Assembly (NCBI GenBank): GCA_965242495.1 | Contig: OZ251446.1 | Coordinates: 558,001-622,000, forward strand | Length of the DNA stretch: 64,000 bases | Direction of reading: 5' to 3' | From: CBDESN01 sp965242495 | GTDB lineage: Bacteria; Pseudomonadota; Alphaproteobacteria; MPNO01 | In this document: piece by piece, positions 32,703-41,359 of the stretch | Layout of the letters: the number at the start of each line of letters is the position of its first letter | Position numbering within the stretch: position 1 is the first letter of the stretch | Program-made: the position numbers and the translations under genes | The notes under the pieces: model-generated | Database searches by the model: none | Seen by the model: the letters and a program-made list of their open reading frames with translations, nothing else | What the model was told of the DNA's origin: nothing

Positions 32703-33687
32703 GGCCGAACGCCAATCAGGCAACAACGATGAGGGCAGGTCAAGCGACCGGCGGAACAATCGCAGAGTCGAGCCGATTCCGGAAAGTCGGAACGTCGGGC
32801 GAGCCGCCGACAACGGTTGGAGTCGATCGATTGCAACCGAAGGAATATCGGATACAAACGAACCGCCCCGGACGACCGCGGTCGAGGACCGTCCGCGCGC
32901 CCCTGACGCAACCGGATCGCGAGAGTCCGAAACCGTCTTTCCCGTCTACGAAAGGACGACCGTTCGGCCCGTCGTGGAAGACCGCATTCGTCACGCCAAG
33001 TCGTATCCGTTCGCCATTCCGGACCGCGCCTATGTCTATCGGAATGGCGCGGTCGAGCCCTACAGGCCGGCGGAAGTCGAACGCGAGGGCCGCATACCCG
33101 TCCTCGCCGCCGGCTCCAACCAGTCGCCCGAGCAGATCGCGCGCAAATACGCCCGCCTCGAAGGCGAGATCGTGATCCCCGCGCAGCGCGGCTACCTGTG
33201 GAATTTCGACTCCGTCTACGCCGCCCACATCACCGGCTACGGCTCGGTTCCTGCGACCTTCCGGCGCGCGCCCGGAACGGCCGTTTCCGTCTTCGTCCTG
33301 TGGCTGAACGATGCGCAGCTGGCGCGCATGCACGAGACCGAGGGCAGCTATACGTTCGACCGCCTGGACAGCATCCGCCTCGCCTTGGACGGAACGGCGG
33401 AGACCTTGACCTCGGCCTTCGCCTATTCGTCGCGGGTCGGATGCCTGAACGTCGGCGGCGCATGCGTCGCTCTCGCCGCCATCGCGGCGCGCGGCCGGCG
33501 GTTTCCCGCCCGCGCCCAGCCCGAAATTCTCGGCGTCCTGCGCGACAGGCAGGCGCCCGGCCAGAAGCTGGACGACTTCATCCGCGACTGTCTGGACGAC
33601 GACGGCCTGCGCCGGGCGCGTTCGCACGCGCTGGGCCGCGACGCCTTGCCGCTGGCCTATCGCCGGCAAATTGTGGCGTCGCCCTGA
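32701..33687 (+). CDS. Uncharacterised protein, gamma-glutamylcyclotransferase-like features
   Basis: A 328-residue frame. The last 230 or so residues look like a real alphaproteobacterial protein: AIPDRAYVYRNGAVEPYRPA, VLAAGSNQSPEQIARKYARL, NFDSVYAAHITGYGSVPATF, RAPGTAVSVFVLWLNDAQLA and RMHETEGSYTFDRL, recalling the G-S-N motif of cyclotransferase-fold proteins, but I cannot assign a function. The first 90 residues are polar low-complexity sequence (Arg/Glu/Ser/Asn) and may not be translated. ATG 32701 has a strong upstream ggagggagg but that lies inside ubiD, and the codon overlaps ubiD's own start; GTG 32974 is the next in-frame start near the conserved part (237 residues). Confidence 0.6.
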   Translation: MAERQSGNNDEGRSSDRRNNRRVEPIPESRNVGRAADNGWSRSIATEGISDTNEPPRTTAVEDRPRAPDATGSRESETVFPVYERTTVRPVVEDRIRHAKSYPFAIPDRAYVYRNGAVEPYRPAEVEREGRIPVLAAGSNQSPEQIARKYARLEGEIVIPAQRGYLWNFDSVYAAHITGYGSVPATFRRAPGTAVSVFVLWLNDAQLARMHETEGSYTFDRLDSIRLALDGTAETLTSAFAYSSRVGCLNVGGACVALAAIAARGRRFPARAQPEILGVLRDRQAPGQKLDDFIRDCLDDDGLRRARSHALGRDALPLAYRRQIVASP

Positions 33688-33691
33688 CGCG

Positions 33692-36508
33692 CTATTCGGC
33701 CACCGCCGCCTCGCGGGCCGGCGTGATGCGGGCGGCGCAGAACTTGAATTCCGGGATCTTGCCGACCGGATCCAAGGCCGGATTGGTAAGGAAGTTGGCC
33801 GCAGCCTCGGCGTAGCAGAAGGGGATGAAGACGACGCCTTCGGGGACGTCCGGATCGGCGCGCGATCCGAGTTCGATCATGCCGCGTCGGGTCTCGACGC
33901 GGATTGCCGCCCCGGGCACGAGCTGCAACGCGCGCAGGTCGCGGGGGTTCATGGCCGCGATCGCCTCCGGCTCGATCCGGTCCAGCACCTGCGCCCTGCG
34001 GGTCATTGCGCCAGTATGCCAATGCTCCAGCAGCCGGCCGGTGGTCAGGATCATCGGAAACCGCTCGTCCGGAAGTTCGTCGGGCGGCAGGACTGCCGCC
34101 GGGACGAATCGTCCGCGCCCGTTCCCGGTCGGGAAGCCGCCGCCGAAAATCACCTCGGCGCCCGGCTCGTCCTCGGCCTCCACCGGGTAGGTAACCGAAT
34201 CCTCGCGGGCCAGCCGCGACCAGGACAGCCCCTTGATCGAGGGCATGCAGGCGCGCATTTCGGCAAAGACGTCGGCCGGGCCGGCATAGCGCCAGTCGAG
34301 CCCAAGCCGGCGGGCGATCTCCTGGACGATCCACCAGTCCTGGCGCGCTTCGCCGGGCAGCGGCAGGGCCGCGCGGCCCATCTGCACCTGGCGGTTGGTG
34401 TTGGTATAGGTCCCGTCCTTCTCCGGAAACGCCGACGCCGGCAGGACGACGTCGGCGAAATAAGCCGTCTCGGTGAGGAACAATTCCTGGACCACGAGAT
34501 GTTCGAGCTTGGCCAGCCCCTCGCGCGCATGCGCCGCGTCCGGATCCGACATCGCCGGATTCTCGCCCATGATGTACATGCCGCGGATTTCGCCAGTATG
34601 GACTGCATCCATGATTTCGACGACGGTCAAGCCCGGGTCGGGATCGAGCGGCGCGCCCCAGAACGATTCCAGGTCGCTCCTGGCGCCGGCGTCGCCCACC
34701 CGCCGGTAGTCGGGATAGAACATCGGGATCAGCCCCGCGTCGGAAGCGCCCTGGACGTTGTTTTGGCCCCGGAGCGGGTGGAGCCCGGTCCCCGGCCGCC
34801 CGACATTGCCGGTCATCAGGGCCAGCGAGATCAGACAGCGGGCATTGTCGGTCCCGTGGATATGCTGTGAGATTCCCATCCCCCAAAAGACGATCGCCGC
34901 TTCGGCTTCGGCATAGATGCGGGCGATGGCGCGAATCGTCCCGGCGTCGATTCCACAGACCGGCGCCATGGCCTCGGGCGGGAAGTCCGCGAGATGCGCT
35001 CGCAACTCCTCGAATCCCTCGGTGAATTTCTCGATGTAACTCTCGTCGTAAAGGCCTTCCTCGAGGATGGCGTGCATCAAGGCGTTCAGCAGCGCCACGT
35101 CGGTTCCCGGCTTGAACGCGAGCATATGCGTCGCATGGCGCGAAAGCGCTTGGCCGCGCGGGTCCATGACGATCAGCGTGGCTCTGCGCCGGACGGCGTT
35201 CTTGAAGAAGGTCGCGGCCACCGGGTGGTTCACCGCCGGGTTGGCGCCGATCACGACGATCACGTCCGAATTCCGGCAGTCGTAGAACGGCGCGGTGACC
35301 GCGCCGGAGTTGATCGTCTCCATGAGCGCGGCGACGGAAGAGGCGTGGCATAACCGCGTGCAGTGATCGACGTTGTTGCTGCCGAACCCGGCGCGCACCA
35401 GCTTCTGGAACAGATAGGCTTCCTCGTTGGAGCCCTTGGCCGAGCCGAAACCCGCAAGCGCTTTGCCGCCATGCCGGTCGCGAATGCGCCGGAGTCCGGC
35501 GGCGGCGACGTCCAGCGCCTCGTCCCAGCTCGCCTCGCGGAAATGCGTCGACGGGTCGGCAGGGTCGAAGTCGAGATCGGTATCCTTGGCGACGTCTCGC
35601 CGACGGATCAGCGGCGTCGACAGCCGGTCTTCATGGGCCACGTAGTCGAAGCCGAACCTGCCCTTGACGCATAACCGGCCGCGATTGGCCGGGCCGTCGC
35701 GCCCCTCGACCCGGACGATCCGGTCGTCCTTGACGCGATAGGTGAGCTGGCAGCCAACGCCGCAATAGGGGCAAACGCTGTCGACCTGCCGGTCCGCCTC
35801 GACCTTTCCTTGGCCGTCGGCCTGGAACACGGTCGCGGGCAGCAGCGCGCCCGTCGGGCAGGCCTGGACGCATTCGCCGCAGGCGACGCAGCTGCTGGCG
35901 CCCATCGGATCGTCGAAATCGAACACGATGCTTGCTTGCGCTCCGCGCGCCGCCATACCGATCACGTCGTTGACCTGGACCTCGCGACAGGCGCGCACGC
36001 ACAGCGTGCAGTTGATGCAGGAATCCAGATTCACCGCCATCGCCGGGTGGCTGAAATCGGCGGCAGGCGCGGGGCGCGGAGCGAAACGGCTGTCCCCGAT
36101 TCCGATCCGGTCGGCCCAACCCCAGAAACGGGACGCCGGATCGTGCGCCGCCGCCCGGCGCGGCTGGTCGGCAATCAGCAGTTCGAACACCATGCGCCGC
36201 GACCGCCGGGCGCGTTCCGACGCCGTCGCGACCGACATCCCCGCGCTGGGTTCCCGGACGCAGGATGCGGCCAGAACCCGTTCGCCCTCAATCTCGACCA
36301 TGCAGGCGCGGCAGTTGCCGTCCGGGCGGTAATCCGGCGCCGACATGTGGCAGAGATGCGGGATCTCTGTCCCCCGCCGATGGGCGACCTGCCAGATCGT
36401 CTCGCCGGGCGCGGCGGTGACCTCCTCGCCGTCGAGGGTAAACGTCAACCCCGCCGACGTTTCGGCGTTCGTCTGCATGGCGGTCCGAGCTCCGGGCGTC
36501 GCCGTCAT
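33692..36508 (-). CDS. fdhA: NAD-type formate dehydrogenase, molybdenum catalytic subunit alpha
   Basis: A 938-residue molybdopterin oxidoreductase. Domains in order: N-terminal [2Fe-2S] ferredoxin domain (LCHMSAPDYRPDGNCRACMV), NuoG-like His/Cys region, two [4Fe-4S] ferredoxin motifs (DSCINCTLCVRACREVQV and SCVACGECVQACPTGALLP), then the FdhF-type domain starting DSVCPYCGVGCQLTYRVKDD. The active-site residue is the second Cys of NVDHCTRLCHASSVAAL (selenocysteine in E. coli FdhF). RLLEHWHTGAMTRRAQVLD and the C-terminal pterin-binding domain close it. Together with the upstream NuoE-NuoF-like subunit it forms a soluble NAD-dependent formate dehydrogenase oxidising formate to CO2. ATG 36508 is one base after the previous stop; an alternative start is 36478. 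Confidence 0.93.
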   Translation of the reverse strand: MTATPGARTAMQTNAETSAGLTFTLDGEEVTAAPGETIWQVAHRRGTEIPHLCHMSAPDYRPDGNCRACMVEIEGERVLAASCVREPSAGMSVATASERARRSRRMVFELLIADQPRRAAAHDPASRFWGWADRIGIGDSRFAPRPAPAADFSHPAMAVNLDSCINCTLCVRACREVQVNDVIGMAARGAQASIVFDFDDPMGASSCVACGECVQACPTGALLPATVFQADGQGKVEADRQVDSVCPYCGVGCQLTYRVKDDRIVRVEGRDGPANRGRLCVKGRFGFDYVAHEDRLSTPLIRRRDVAKDTDLDFDPADPSTHFREASWDEALDVAAAGLRRIRDRHGGKALAGFGSAKGSNEEAYLFQKLVRAGFGSNNVDHCTRLCHASSVAALMETINSGAVTAPFYDCRNSDVIVVIGANPAVNHPVAATFFKNAVRRRATLIVMDPRGQALSRHATHMLAFKPGTDVALLNALMHAILEEGLYDESYIEKFTEGFEELRAHLADFPPEAMAPVCGIDAGTIRAIARIYAEAEAAIVFWGMGISQHIHGTDNARCLISLALMTGNVGRPGTGLHPLRGQNNVQGASDAGLIPMFYPDYRRVGDAGARSDLESFWGAPLDPDPGLTVVEIMDAVHTGEIRGMYIMGENPAMSDPDAAHAREGLAKLEHLVVQELFLTETAYFADVVLPASAFPEKDGTYTNTNRQVQMGRAALPLPGEARQDWWIVQEIARRLGLDWRYAGPADVFAEMRACMPSIKGLSWSRLAREDSVTYPVEAEDEPGAEVIFGGGFPTGNGRGRFVPAAVLPPDELPDERFPMILTTGRLLEHWHTGAMTRRAQVLDRIEPEAIAAMNPRDLRALQLVPGAAIRVETRRGMIELGSRADPDVPEGVVFIPFCYAEAAANFLTNPALDPVGKIPEFKFCAARITPAREAAVAE

Positions 36509-36509
36509 T

Positions 36510-38231
36510 CTACGCCGGACCGCGCGCGGGCGCGTCCTCCGGAAAATATCGCAGAGCGCATAGCAGCCCGTTGGGCGCCGCCTGGCCCAGACCGCAAATC
36601 GAAGCATCCATCATGACCGCGCTCAACTCCTCGATCAAAGGCCGGTCCCATCCCGGGCGCTCCATCAGCGCCGCGGCCTTCTCGCAACCGGCGCGGCAGG
36701 GCGTGCATTGGCCGCAACTTTCGTCGGCGAAGAAGCGCATCAGGTTGAGCGCGGCGTCGGCGGCGCTGTCCCGGTCCGAGAGCACGACGACCGCGGCCGA
36801 GCCGATCAGGCAGCCATGCTCCTCCAGCGCGCCGAAATCCAACGGCAGGTCCGCGAGACGGGCGGGTAGGATGCCGCCGGACGCGCCGCCCGGCAGGTAG
36901 CCCTTGAAGCGGTGGCCGGCCTGCACGCCGCCGCAATGCTCGTCGATCAGCTGTCGCGCCGAAATGCCGGCGTCGGCGATCTTCACCCCGGGATCGTTCA
37001 CCCGGCCCGAGACCGAAAACGACCGCAGCCCCTTGCGTCCGTTACGGCCGCGCCCGGCGAACCACGCTGGGCCATGATCGAGGATGTCGCGCACCCAGAA
37101 CAGCGTCTCGACGTTGTTGATCAGCGTCGGCCGTCCGAACAGTCCGACCTGGGCGGGGAAGGGGGGTTTGTGGCGAGGCAGCCCGCGCTTGCCCTCGATG
37201 CTTTCGAGCATCGCCGACTCCTCGCCGCAGATATAGGCTCCGGCGCCCCGCCGCAAATGAAGCGCGCCGGGGCGGTACAGCCCTTCGCGCTCGAGGCGGG
37301 CGACCGCCGCCGACAGCAGAAGCCGCGCCGCCGGGTATTCGTCGCGCAGATACACATAGGTTTCCTGCGCCGATACCGCCCACTGCCCGATCAACATCCC
37401 TTCGAGGAAGCGGTGCGGATCGGTTTCGAGGAAGTGACGATCCTTGAAGGTGCCGGGTTCGCCCTCGTCGGCGTTCACGACCATATAGCGCGGCGCGGGC
37501 TCGGCGCGCACCAGCCGCCATTTTCGTCCGGTCGGGAAACCGGCTCCGCCGAGGCCGCGCAGCGCCGAATCCTCCAGCGCCGCGATGACGTCTTCGGGCG
37601 TCCGCCCGCCGCCGAGGCAATCGCGCAGCAAACGATAACCGCCGCCAGCGACGTAGTCGTCATAGCCCACATGGTCGGGAAGGACAGGGCGCGTCTCCCG
37701 CCCTTCGACGGCGCGCCGGACGGCGGCGGCGGTAGCGCGCGGGATCTGGTTATGACCCACCTCGGCCACCGGCGCCCGGTCGCACCCCCCCATGCAGGGC
37801 GCCCGCAGGATGCGCGCGCGGCCGTCGAGCTCCGCCGCCGCGAGCTCGTCCAGCAGCGACTTGGACCCCATCATCTCGCAGGTCAGGCTGTCGCAGACCC
37901 GGACGGTGATCTCGGGGGGCGGCGCGCGCTCTTCACGCAGCACGTCGAAATGGGCGTAGAAGGTCGCGGTCTCGTACACCTCCGCGAGGGATAGCCGCAT
38001 CTCGTGCGCAAGTGCCGTCAGATGCCCCGGCGACAGGCAGCGATACGCATCCTGGATCAGATGCAAATGTTCGATCAGGAGATCGCGCCGGCGCGGCCGG
38101 TCGCCGAGCAGGGCGCGTATCTCTTCATGGGCGTCCGCGTCGAGTTGCCGGCCCTTGGGAAAGGGCGCCGCCCGATGCCGCCCGGAACCCGGATGGGAGA
38201 ATTTGCGGAGCCTTGCTTCGTCTGCGGGCAT
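36510..38231 (-). CDS. fdhB: NAD-type formate dehydrogenase beta subunit, NuoE-NuoF fusion
   Basis: A 573-residue fusion. Residues about 20-175 are thioredoxin-like NuoE/gamma sequence with a [2Fe-2S] Cys set (VRVCDSLTCEMMG and APCMGGCDRAPVA). Residues about 190-573 are NuoF-like: FMN/NAD loop LRGLGGAGFPTGRKWRLV, NADEGEPGTFKDRHFLE, GAGAYICGEESAMLESIEGK, GRPTLINNVETL and the [4Fe-4S] site ESCGQCTPCRAGCEKA. In Rhodobacter or Cupriavidus these are separate FdsG and FdsB; here one chain does both. It passes electrons from FdhA to NAD+. Co-directional with fdhA, one base apart; no fdhD or fdsC-type chaperone gene is adjacent. Confidence 0.93.
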   Translation of the reverse strand: MPADEARLRKFSHPGSGRHRAAPFPKGRQLDADAHEEIRALLGDRPRRRDLLIEHLHLIQDAYRCLSPGHLTALAHEMRLSLAEVYETATFYAHFDVLREERAPPPEITVRVCDSLTCEMMGSKSLLDELAAAELDGRARILRAPCMGGCDRAPVAEVGHNQIPRATAAAVRRAVEGRETRPVLPDHVGYDDYVAGGGYRLLRDCLGGGRTPEDVIAALEDSALRGLGGAGFPTGRKWRLVRAEPAPRYMVVNADEGEPGTFKDRHFLETDPHRFLEGMLIGQWAVSAQETYVYLRDEYPAARLLLSAAVARLEREGLYRPGALHLRRGAGAYICGEESAMLESIEGKRGLPRHKPPFPAQVGLFGRPTLINNVETLFWVRDILDHGPAWFAGRGRNGRKGLRSFSVSGRVNDPGVKIADAGISARQLIDEHCGGVQAGHRFKGYLPGGASGGILPARLADLPLDFGALEEHGCLIGSAAVVVLSDRDSAADAALNLMRFFADESCGQCTPCRAGCEKAAALMERPGWDRPLIEELSAVMMDASICGLGQAAPNGLLCALRYFPEDAPARGPA

Positions 38232-38294
38232 CGGTCTGGCGTCGGCGCGGAGGTCGCCCGCGACTCTACAGCCTCCGTCGCCGTCTGTCGCCGG

Positions 38295-38477
38295 TCACCC
38301 GTCTTCCTCTTCGCGGACGACGGCGAGGCTCACCACGTCGCCGTTCACGAGGCGTTTCCCGGCATGTTCGAAATTGACGGTCACGCGGCCGTCGATCGTC
38401 GATTGCACTTGGCCGATCCCCCAGTCGGGCCGGGCCGGGTGGCGGACGAGCGCGCCGGGTATAATTTCTTCCAGCAT
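38295..38477 (-). CDS. Small DUF3553 domain protein
   Basis: A 60-residue protein beginning MLEEIIPGALVRHPARPDWG and continuing GIGQVQSTIDGRVTVNFEHA, then GKRLVNGDVVSLAVV. This is the DUF3553 pattern (a small beta-barrel/SH3-like fold with G-x-V-x-H-P...WG-GQVQS). Start at 38477 has agaaaggcaagatc upstream. A longer in-frame extension exists but is basic low-complexity sequence. It sits between fdhB (63 bases downstream) and the enoyl-CoA hydratase gene; function unknown. Confidence 0.85.
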   Translation of the reverse strand: MLEEIIPGALVRHPARPDWGIGQVQSTIDGRVTVNFEHAGKRLVNGDVVSLAVVREEEDG

Positions 38478-38494
38478 GATCTTGCCTTTCTGTT

Positions 38495-39298
38495 CTAGAT
38501 ATCTGAAAAATCTGGTTTTTTCTTGGAAATGAAGCTGTTGATACCGTGCCGGAACGCCTCCCCGAAGCGGATTTTCTCGAACGCCTGCCCTTCCATCCGG
38601 AGCCCGCTGCCGAGGGGAGCTTCGTAAGCTTGGTCGAGCACTTTTTTCAGCGTCGCCAGTGGGATTGACGGGCGCGCCGCCATGTCCCCGACCCAGCGGG
38701 CGACGGCGGCGTCGAGCTCGCCGTCGGGGACGACTTCGGTAACGAGGCCCCAATCGAAGGCTTCTTCGGCCGACAGCCGCCGACCGCGCATGATCATCTC
38801 CTTGGCGCGGCCCAGCCCGGCGATCCGGGCGATCCGTTGGGTGCCGCCCGATCCCGGAATGGTGCCGAGATTGATCTCGGGCAATGCGAGCGCCGTGGAC
38901 CGGGTGGCGAGCCGGAAGTCGCAGGCGAGCGCGAGCTCGAAGCCGACCCCCATGGCGAATCGCTCCATCGCCGCAATCACCGGTTTGGAGCAGCGTTCGG
39001 GCGCGGCCACGTTCCAGGCCAAATCCGACATACCGTCCGGCGGCACGTCCAGGAATCCGGTGATGTCGCCGCCCGCGGTGAACACGCCGTTTGCTCCCTT
39101 CAGGACGATCACGCGAATCTCGGGATCGCGGTCCATCTCCTCGAACAGAGCGGCGATCCGGGCGCGAGCGGCGAAGCTCACCACGTTCATCGGCGGCCGA
39201 TCGAGGATGACGTATCCCGCGCCCGTCGCAATCTCCTTTATCCAGCGGAGGCCGTCCGCTTCGGCCGGTTCGCCGGTTCGGTTCTTCGTATTGGTCAT
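38495..39298 (-). CDS. Enoyl-CoA hydratase/isomerase family protein
   Basis: A 267-residue crotonase-fold enzyme. The oxyanion-hole motif FTAGGDITGF, MGVGFELALACDFRL (first catalytic Glu) and LALPEINLGTIPGSGGTQRI (second catalytic Glu) are all conserved, so a true 2-enoyl-CoA hydratase is plausible. The C-terminus is FGEAFRHGINSFISKKKPDF, a common ending in this family. It starts at ATG 39298 and ends 17 bases before the DUF3553 start. Substrate unknown. Confidence 0.9.
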   Translation of the reverse strand: MTNTKNRTGEPAEADGLRWIKEIATGAGYVILDRPPMNVVSFAARARIAALFEEMDRDPEIRVIVLKGANGVFTAGGDITGFLDVPPDGMSDLAWNVAAPERCSKPVIAAMERFAMGVGFELALACDFRLATRSTALALPEINLGTIPGSGGTQRIARIAGLGRAKEMIMRGRRLSAEEAFDWGLVTEVVPDGELDAAVARWVGDMAARPSIPLATLKKVLDQAYEAPLGSGLRMEGQAFEKIRFGEAFRHGINSFISKKKPDFSDI

Positions 39299-39384
39299 GC
39301 CGTCATCCGGTTCGCGCCCCGGCCGGTTGCCGGGCGCGCCTGTGAATCCGATAATCCGGCCCGGCCGCCGGCACGGAGCGACGC

Positions 39385-40365
39385 ATGCCCCGCCTTACTT
39401 TGACGATCGCGCTCGAACGTTACGACCGCCATATGCCATTTTTTCTGGGCACGGTCACGCCCCCGGCCGGAGTCGAACTCGAACCGCTCGAGGTCGGCAT
39501 GACGCCGTCGACACGCCATGGCGCGGATCGCCACGGGCGGATGCTGCGCGACCGGGAGTTCGACATCGCCGAGGTCTCGCTCGCTTCCTACGTCATGGCC
39601 AAGGCCCGGGGCGCGGCGTTCACCGCGGTGCCCGTATTTCCACGCCGTCTGTTTTGCCAGAACCACATCTTCGTCAACGCGGCCGCCGGCATCGAACGGC
39701 CGCAGGACCTGGCCGGTCGGCGGGTAGCGATCTGGGCTTGGCAAGTGACGATGTCGGTGCTGGCCAAGGGCGACCTCAAGTCGATCTACGGCGTCCCGTG
39801 GGAACGGATCGACTGGTTCGTCGTCAATCGCGAGGAGATTCCCTGGGAGGTGCCGGAGGGCCTGTCGATCCGACCGATTCCGGCCGGCGCGGATCCCGGC
39901 GAGATGCTGATCGCCGGCGAGCTCGACGCCTTGATCAGCCCGCACCCGCCGCACTCGGTGCTGGCGGCGACGGACCGGGCGCGGCGGCTGTTTCCCGACG
40001 CCTCGGCCGAATGCGCGCAGTATCACGAGCGCGTCGGGTTCTACCCGATCATGCATCTGATGGCGTTGGGGGAAGACCTCGCCGCGCGGGAGCCGTGGCT
40101 GCCGCGCGCGATCGTGGACATGTGGGAGCAGGCCAAGGCCCAGACCGCCGGCTACTACGCCGACCCGGGATTCTCGATGCTGGCCTTCGCCCGCAACGAG
40201 TTCGAGCGCCAGCGCGACGGTCTCGGCGACGACCTGTGGCCGTCGGGATTGGTCGCCAACCGCGCCAATCTCGAACGGTTCATCGGTTATTGCCACGACC
40301 AGCATCTGATCGACCGGCCGCTCGACCCTGCGCTGCTGTTCCACGAGTCGGTGCTGGACGGCTGA
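39385..40365 (+). CDS. Periplasmic-binding-fold protein (4,5-dihydroxyphthalate decarboxylase / NMT1-like)
   Basis: A 326-residue type II periplasmic-binding fold without a signal peptide: LTIALERYDRHMPFFLGTVT, FDIAEVSLASYVMAKARGAA, FTAVPVFPRRLFCQNHIFVN, and RPQDLAGRRVAIWAWQVTMS. This domain order resembles the group annotated as 4,5-dihydroxyphthalate decarboxylase and ABC-type thiamine-precursor-binding proteins. Lack of a leader argues for a cytoplasmic enzyme rather than a transporter subunit, and no permease genes adjoin. The function is not certain. It is divergent from the enoyl-CoA hydratase gene. Confidence 0.75.
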   Translation: MPRLTLTIALERYDRHMPFFLGTVTPPAGVELEPLEVGMTPSTRHGADRHGRMLRDREFDIAEVSLASYVMAKARGAAFTAVPVFPRRLFCQNHIFVNAAAGIERPQDLAGRRVAIWAWQVTMSVLAKGDLKSIYGVPWERIDWFVVNREEIPWEVPEGLSIRPIPAGADPGEMLIAGELDALISPHPPHSVLAATDRARRLFPDASAECAQYHERVGFYPIMHLMALGEDLAAREPWLPRAIVDMWEQAKAQTAGYYADPGFSMLAFARNEFERQRDGLGDDLWPSGLVANRANLERFIGYCHDQHLIDRPLDPALLFHESVLDG

Positions 40366-40407
40366 CGCGCCGCTTGGCGCCGGCCGCCGGCGGAGCGCGC
40401 CGCAGCC

Positions 40408-41340
40408 ATGTCGGACGGTTCTCGGCGAGGCGGCGCCCCGGGTCTTGCCGAACGCCGCCTTCCGCTATGGCTCGCCATGTCGTTGTTGATCGTCGCCTCG
40501 GCGTCATGGGCGGGGAGCGGGGTCGCCGCGCGCGCCGCCGCGGGCAACGTGCCGCCGGTCACGCTGGCCTTCCTCCGCTGGTCCATCGCCCTTCTCCTGT
40601 TTCTCCCGTTCGGGGGCCTTCCGCTATGGCGTGAGCGCAGGGCGTTCCTGCAACACTGGAAGACGGTCGTCGCCTTCGGCTTTTTCGGCATCGTCGGTTT
40701 CACCACCCCGTATTACGTCGGGCTTCACTTCACCACGGTGGTGAACAGCACGATCCTCAACGCCACCGGCCCGATCATGGTGGTGTTTCTGTCCTTCGCG
40801 ATGTTGGGGGTCGTCATCGCGCGGCGGCAGCTGGCCGGCATCGGGCTCGCGCTGATCGGCGCGCTCGTCATCGTAGCGCGCGGCGATCTCGACCGTCTCG
40901 CGGTCTTCGCCTTCAATCTCGGCGACGGGTTGGTGTTGGCGGCTTACCTGTCCTGGTCGATGTACACGGTCATGCTGCGCTGGCGCCCACAGGGGCTCGG
41001 TCAGTACAGCTTCCTGGTGGCGATGATCGGCGTGTCCTGCCTGATGTTGGCGCCGGGCTTCGCGTGGGAGCTCGCGCGCGGCATGACGTTCGAGCCGACC
41101 GGCGGCAACCTGCTCATCGTCGGCTATTCGGCGGTGGTGGCCTCCGTTCTTGCCTATCTGTTCTGGAACATGGCGGTTCCGGTGCTGGGAGCCAATCGCG
41201 CCGCGGTCAGCCTCTACCTCCAACCCGCGTTCGGCGTGATCTTCGGGATCGTCATCCTCGGCGAAGCGGTCGAACCCTTCCATTTCGTCGGCGTGGTCGC
41301 GATCTTCGCCGGCGTCTACCTGTCGACCGCCCGTCGGTGA
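40408..41340 (+). CDS. DMT-superfamily (EamA) transporter
   Basis: A 310-residue inner-membrane protein with ten predicted hydrophobic segments in two EamA repeats (AMSLLIVASASWAGSGVAAR at the start, NLLIVGYSAVVASVLAYLFW and PVLGANRAAVSLYLQPAFGV late). The polar end is short. Such proteins export or import small metabolites and amino acids; substrate not identifiable. The gene is 42 bases after the binding-fold gene and converges on the Kef-type antiporter gene, whose stop is 19 bases away. Confidence 0.9.
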   Translation: MSDGSRRGGAPGLAERRLPLWLAMSLLIVASASWAGSGVAARAAAGNVPPVTLAFLRWSIALLLFLPFGGLPLWRERRAFLQHWKTVVAFGFFGIVGFTTPYYVGLHFTTVVNSTILNATGPIMVVFLSFAMLGVVIARRQLAGIGLALIGALVIVARGDLDRLAVFAFNLGDGLVLAAYLSWSMYTVMLRWRPQGLGQYSFLVAMIGVSCLMLAPGFAWELARGMTFEPTGGNLLIVGYSAVVASVLAYLFWNMAVPVLGANRAAVSLYLQPAFGVIFGIVILGEAVEPFHFVGVVAIFAGVYLSTARR

Positions 41341-41359
41341 ACGGGCGCGCTGCGGCAGG

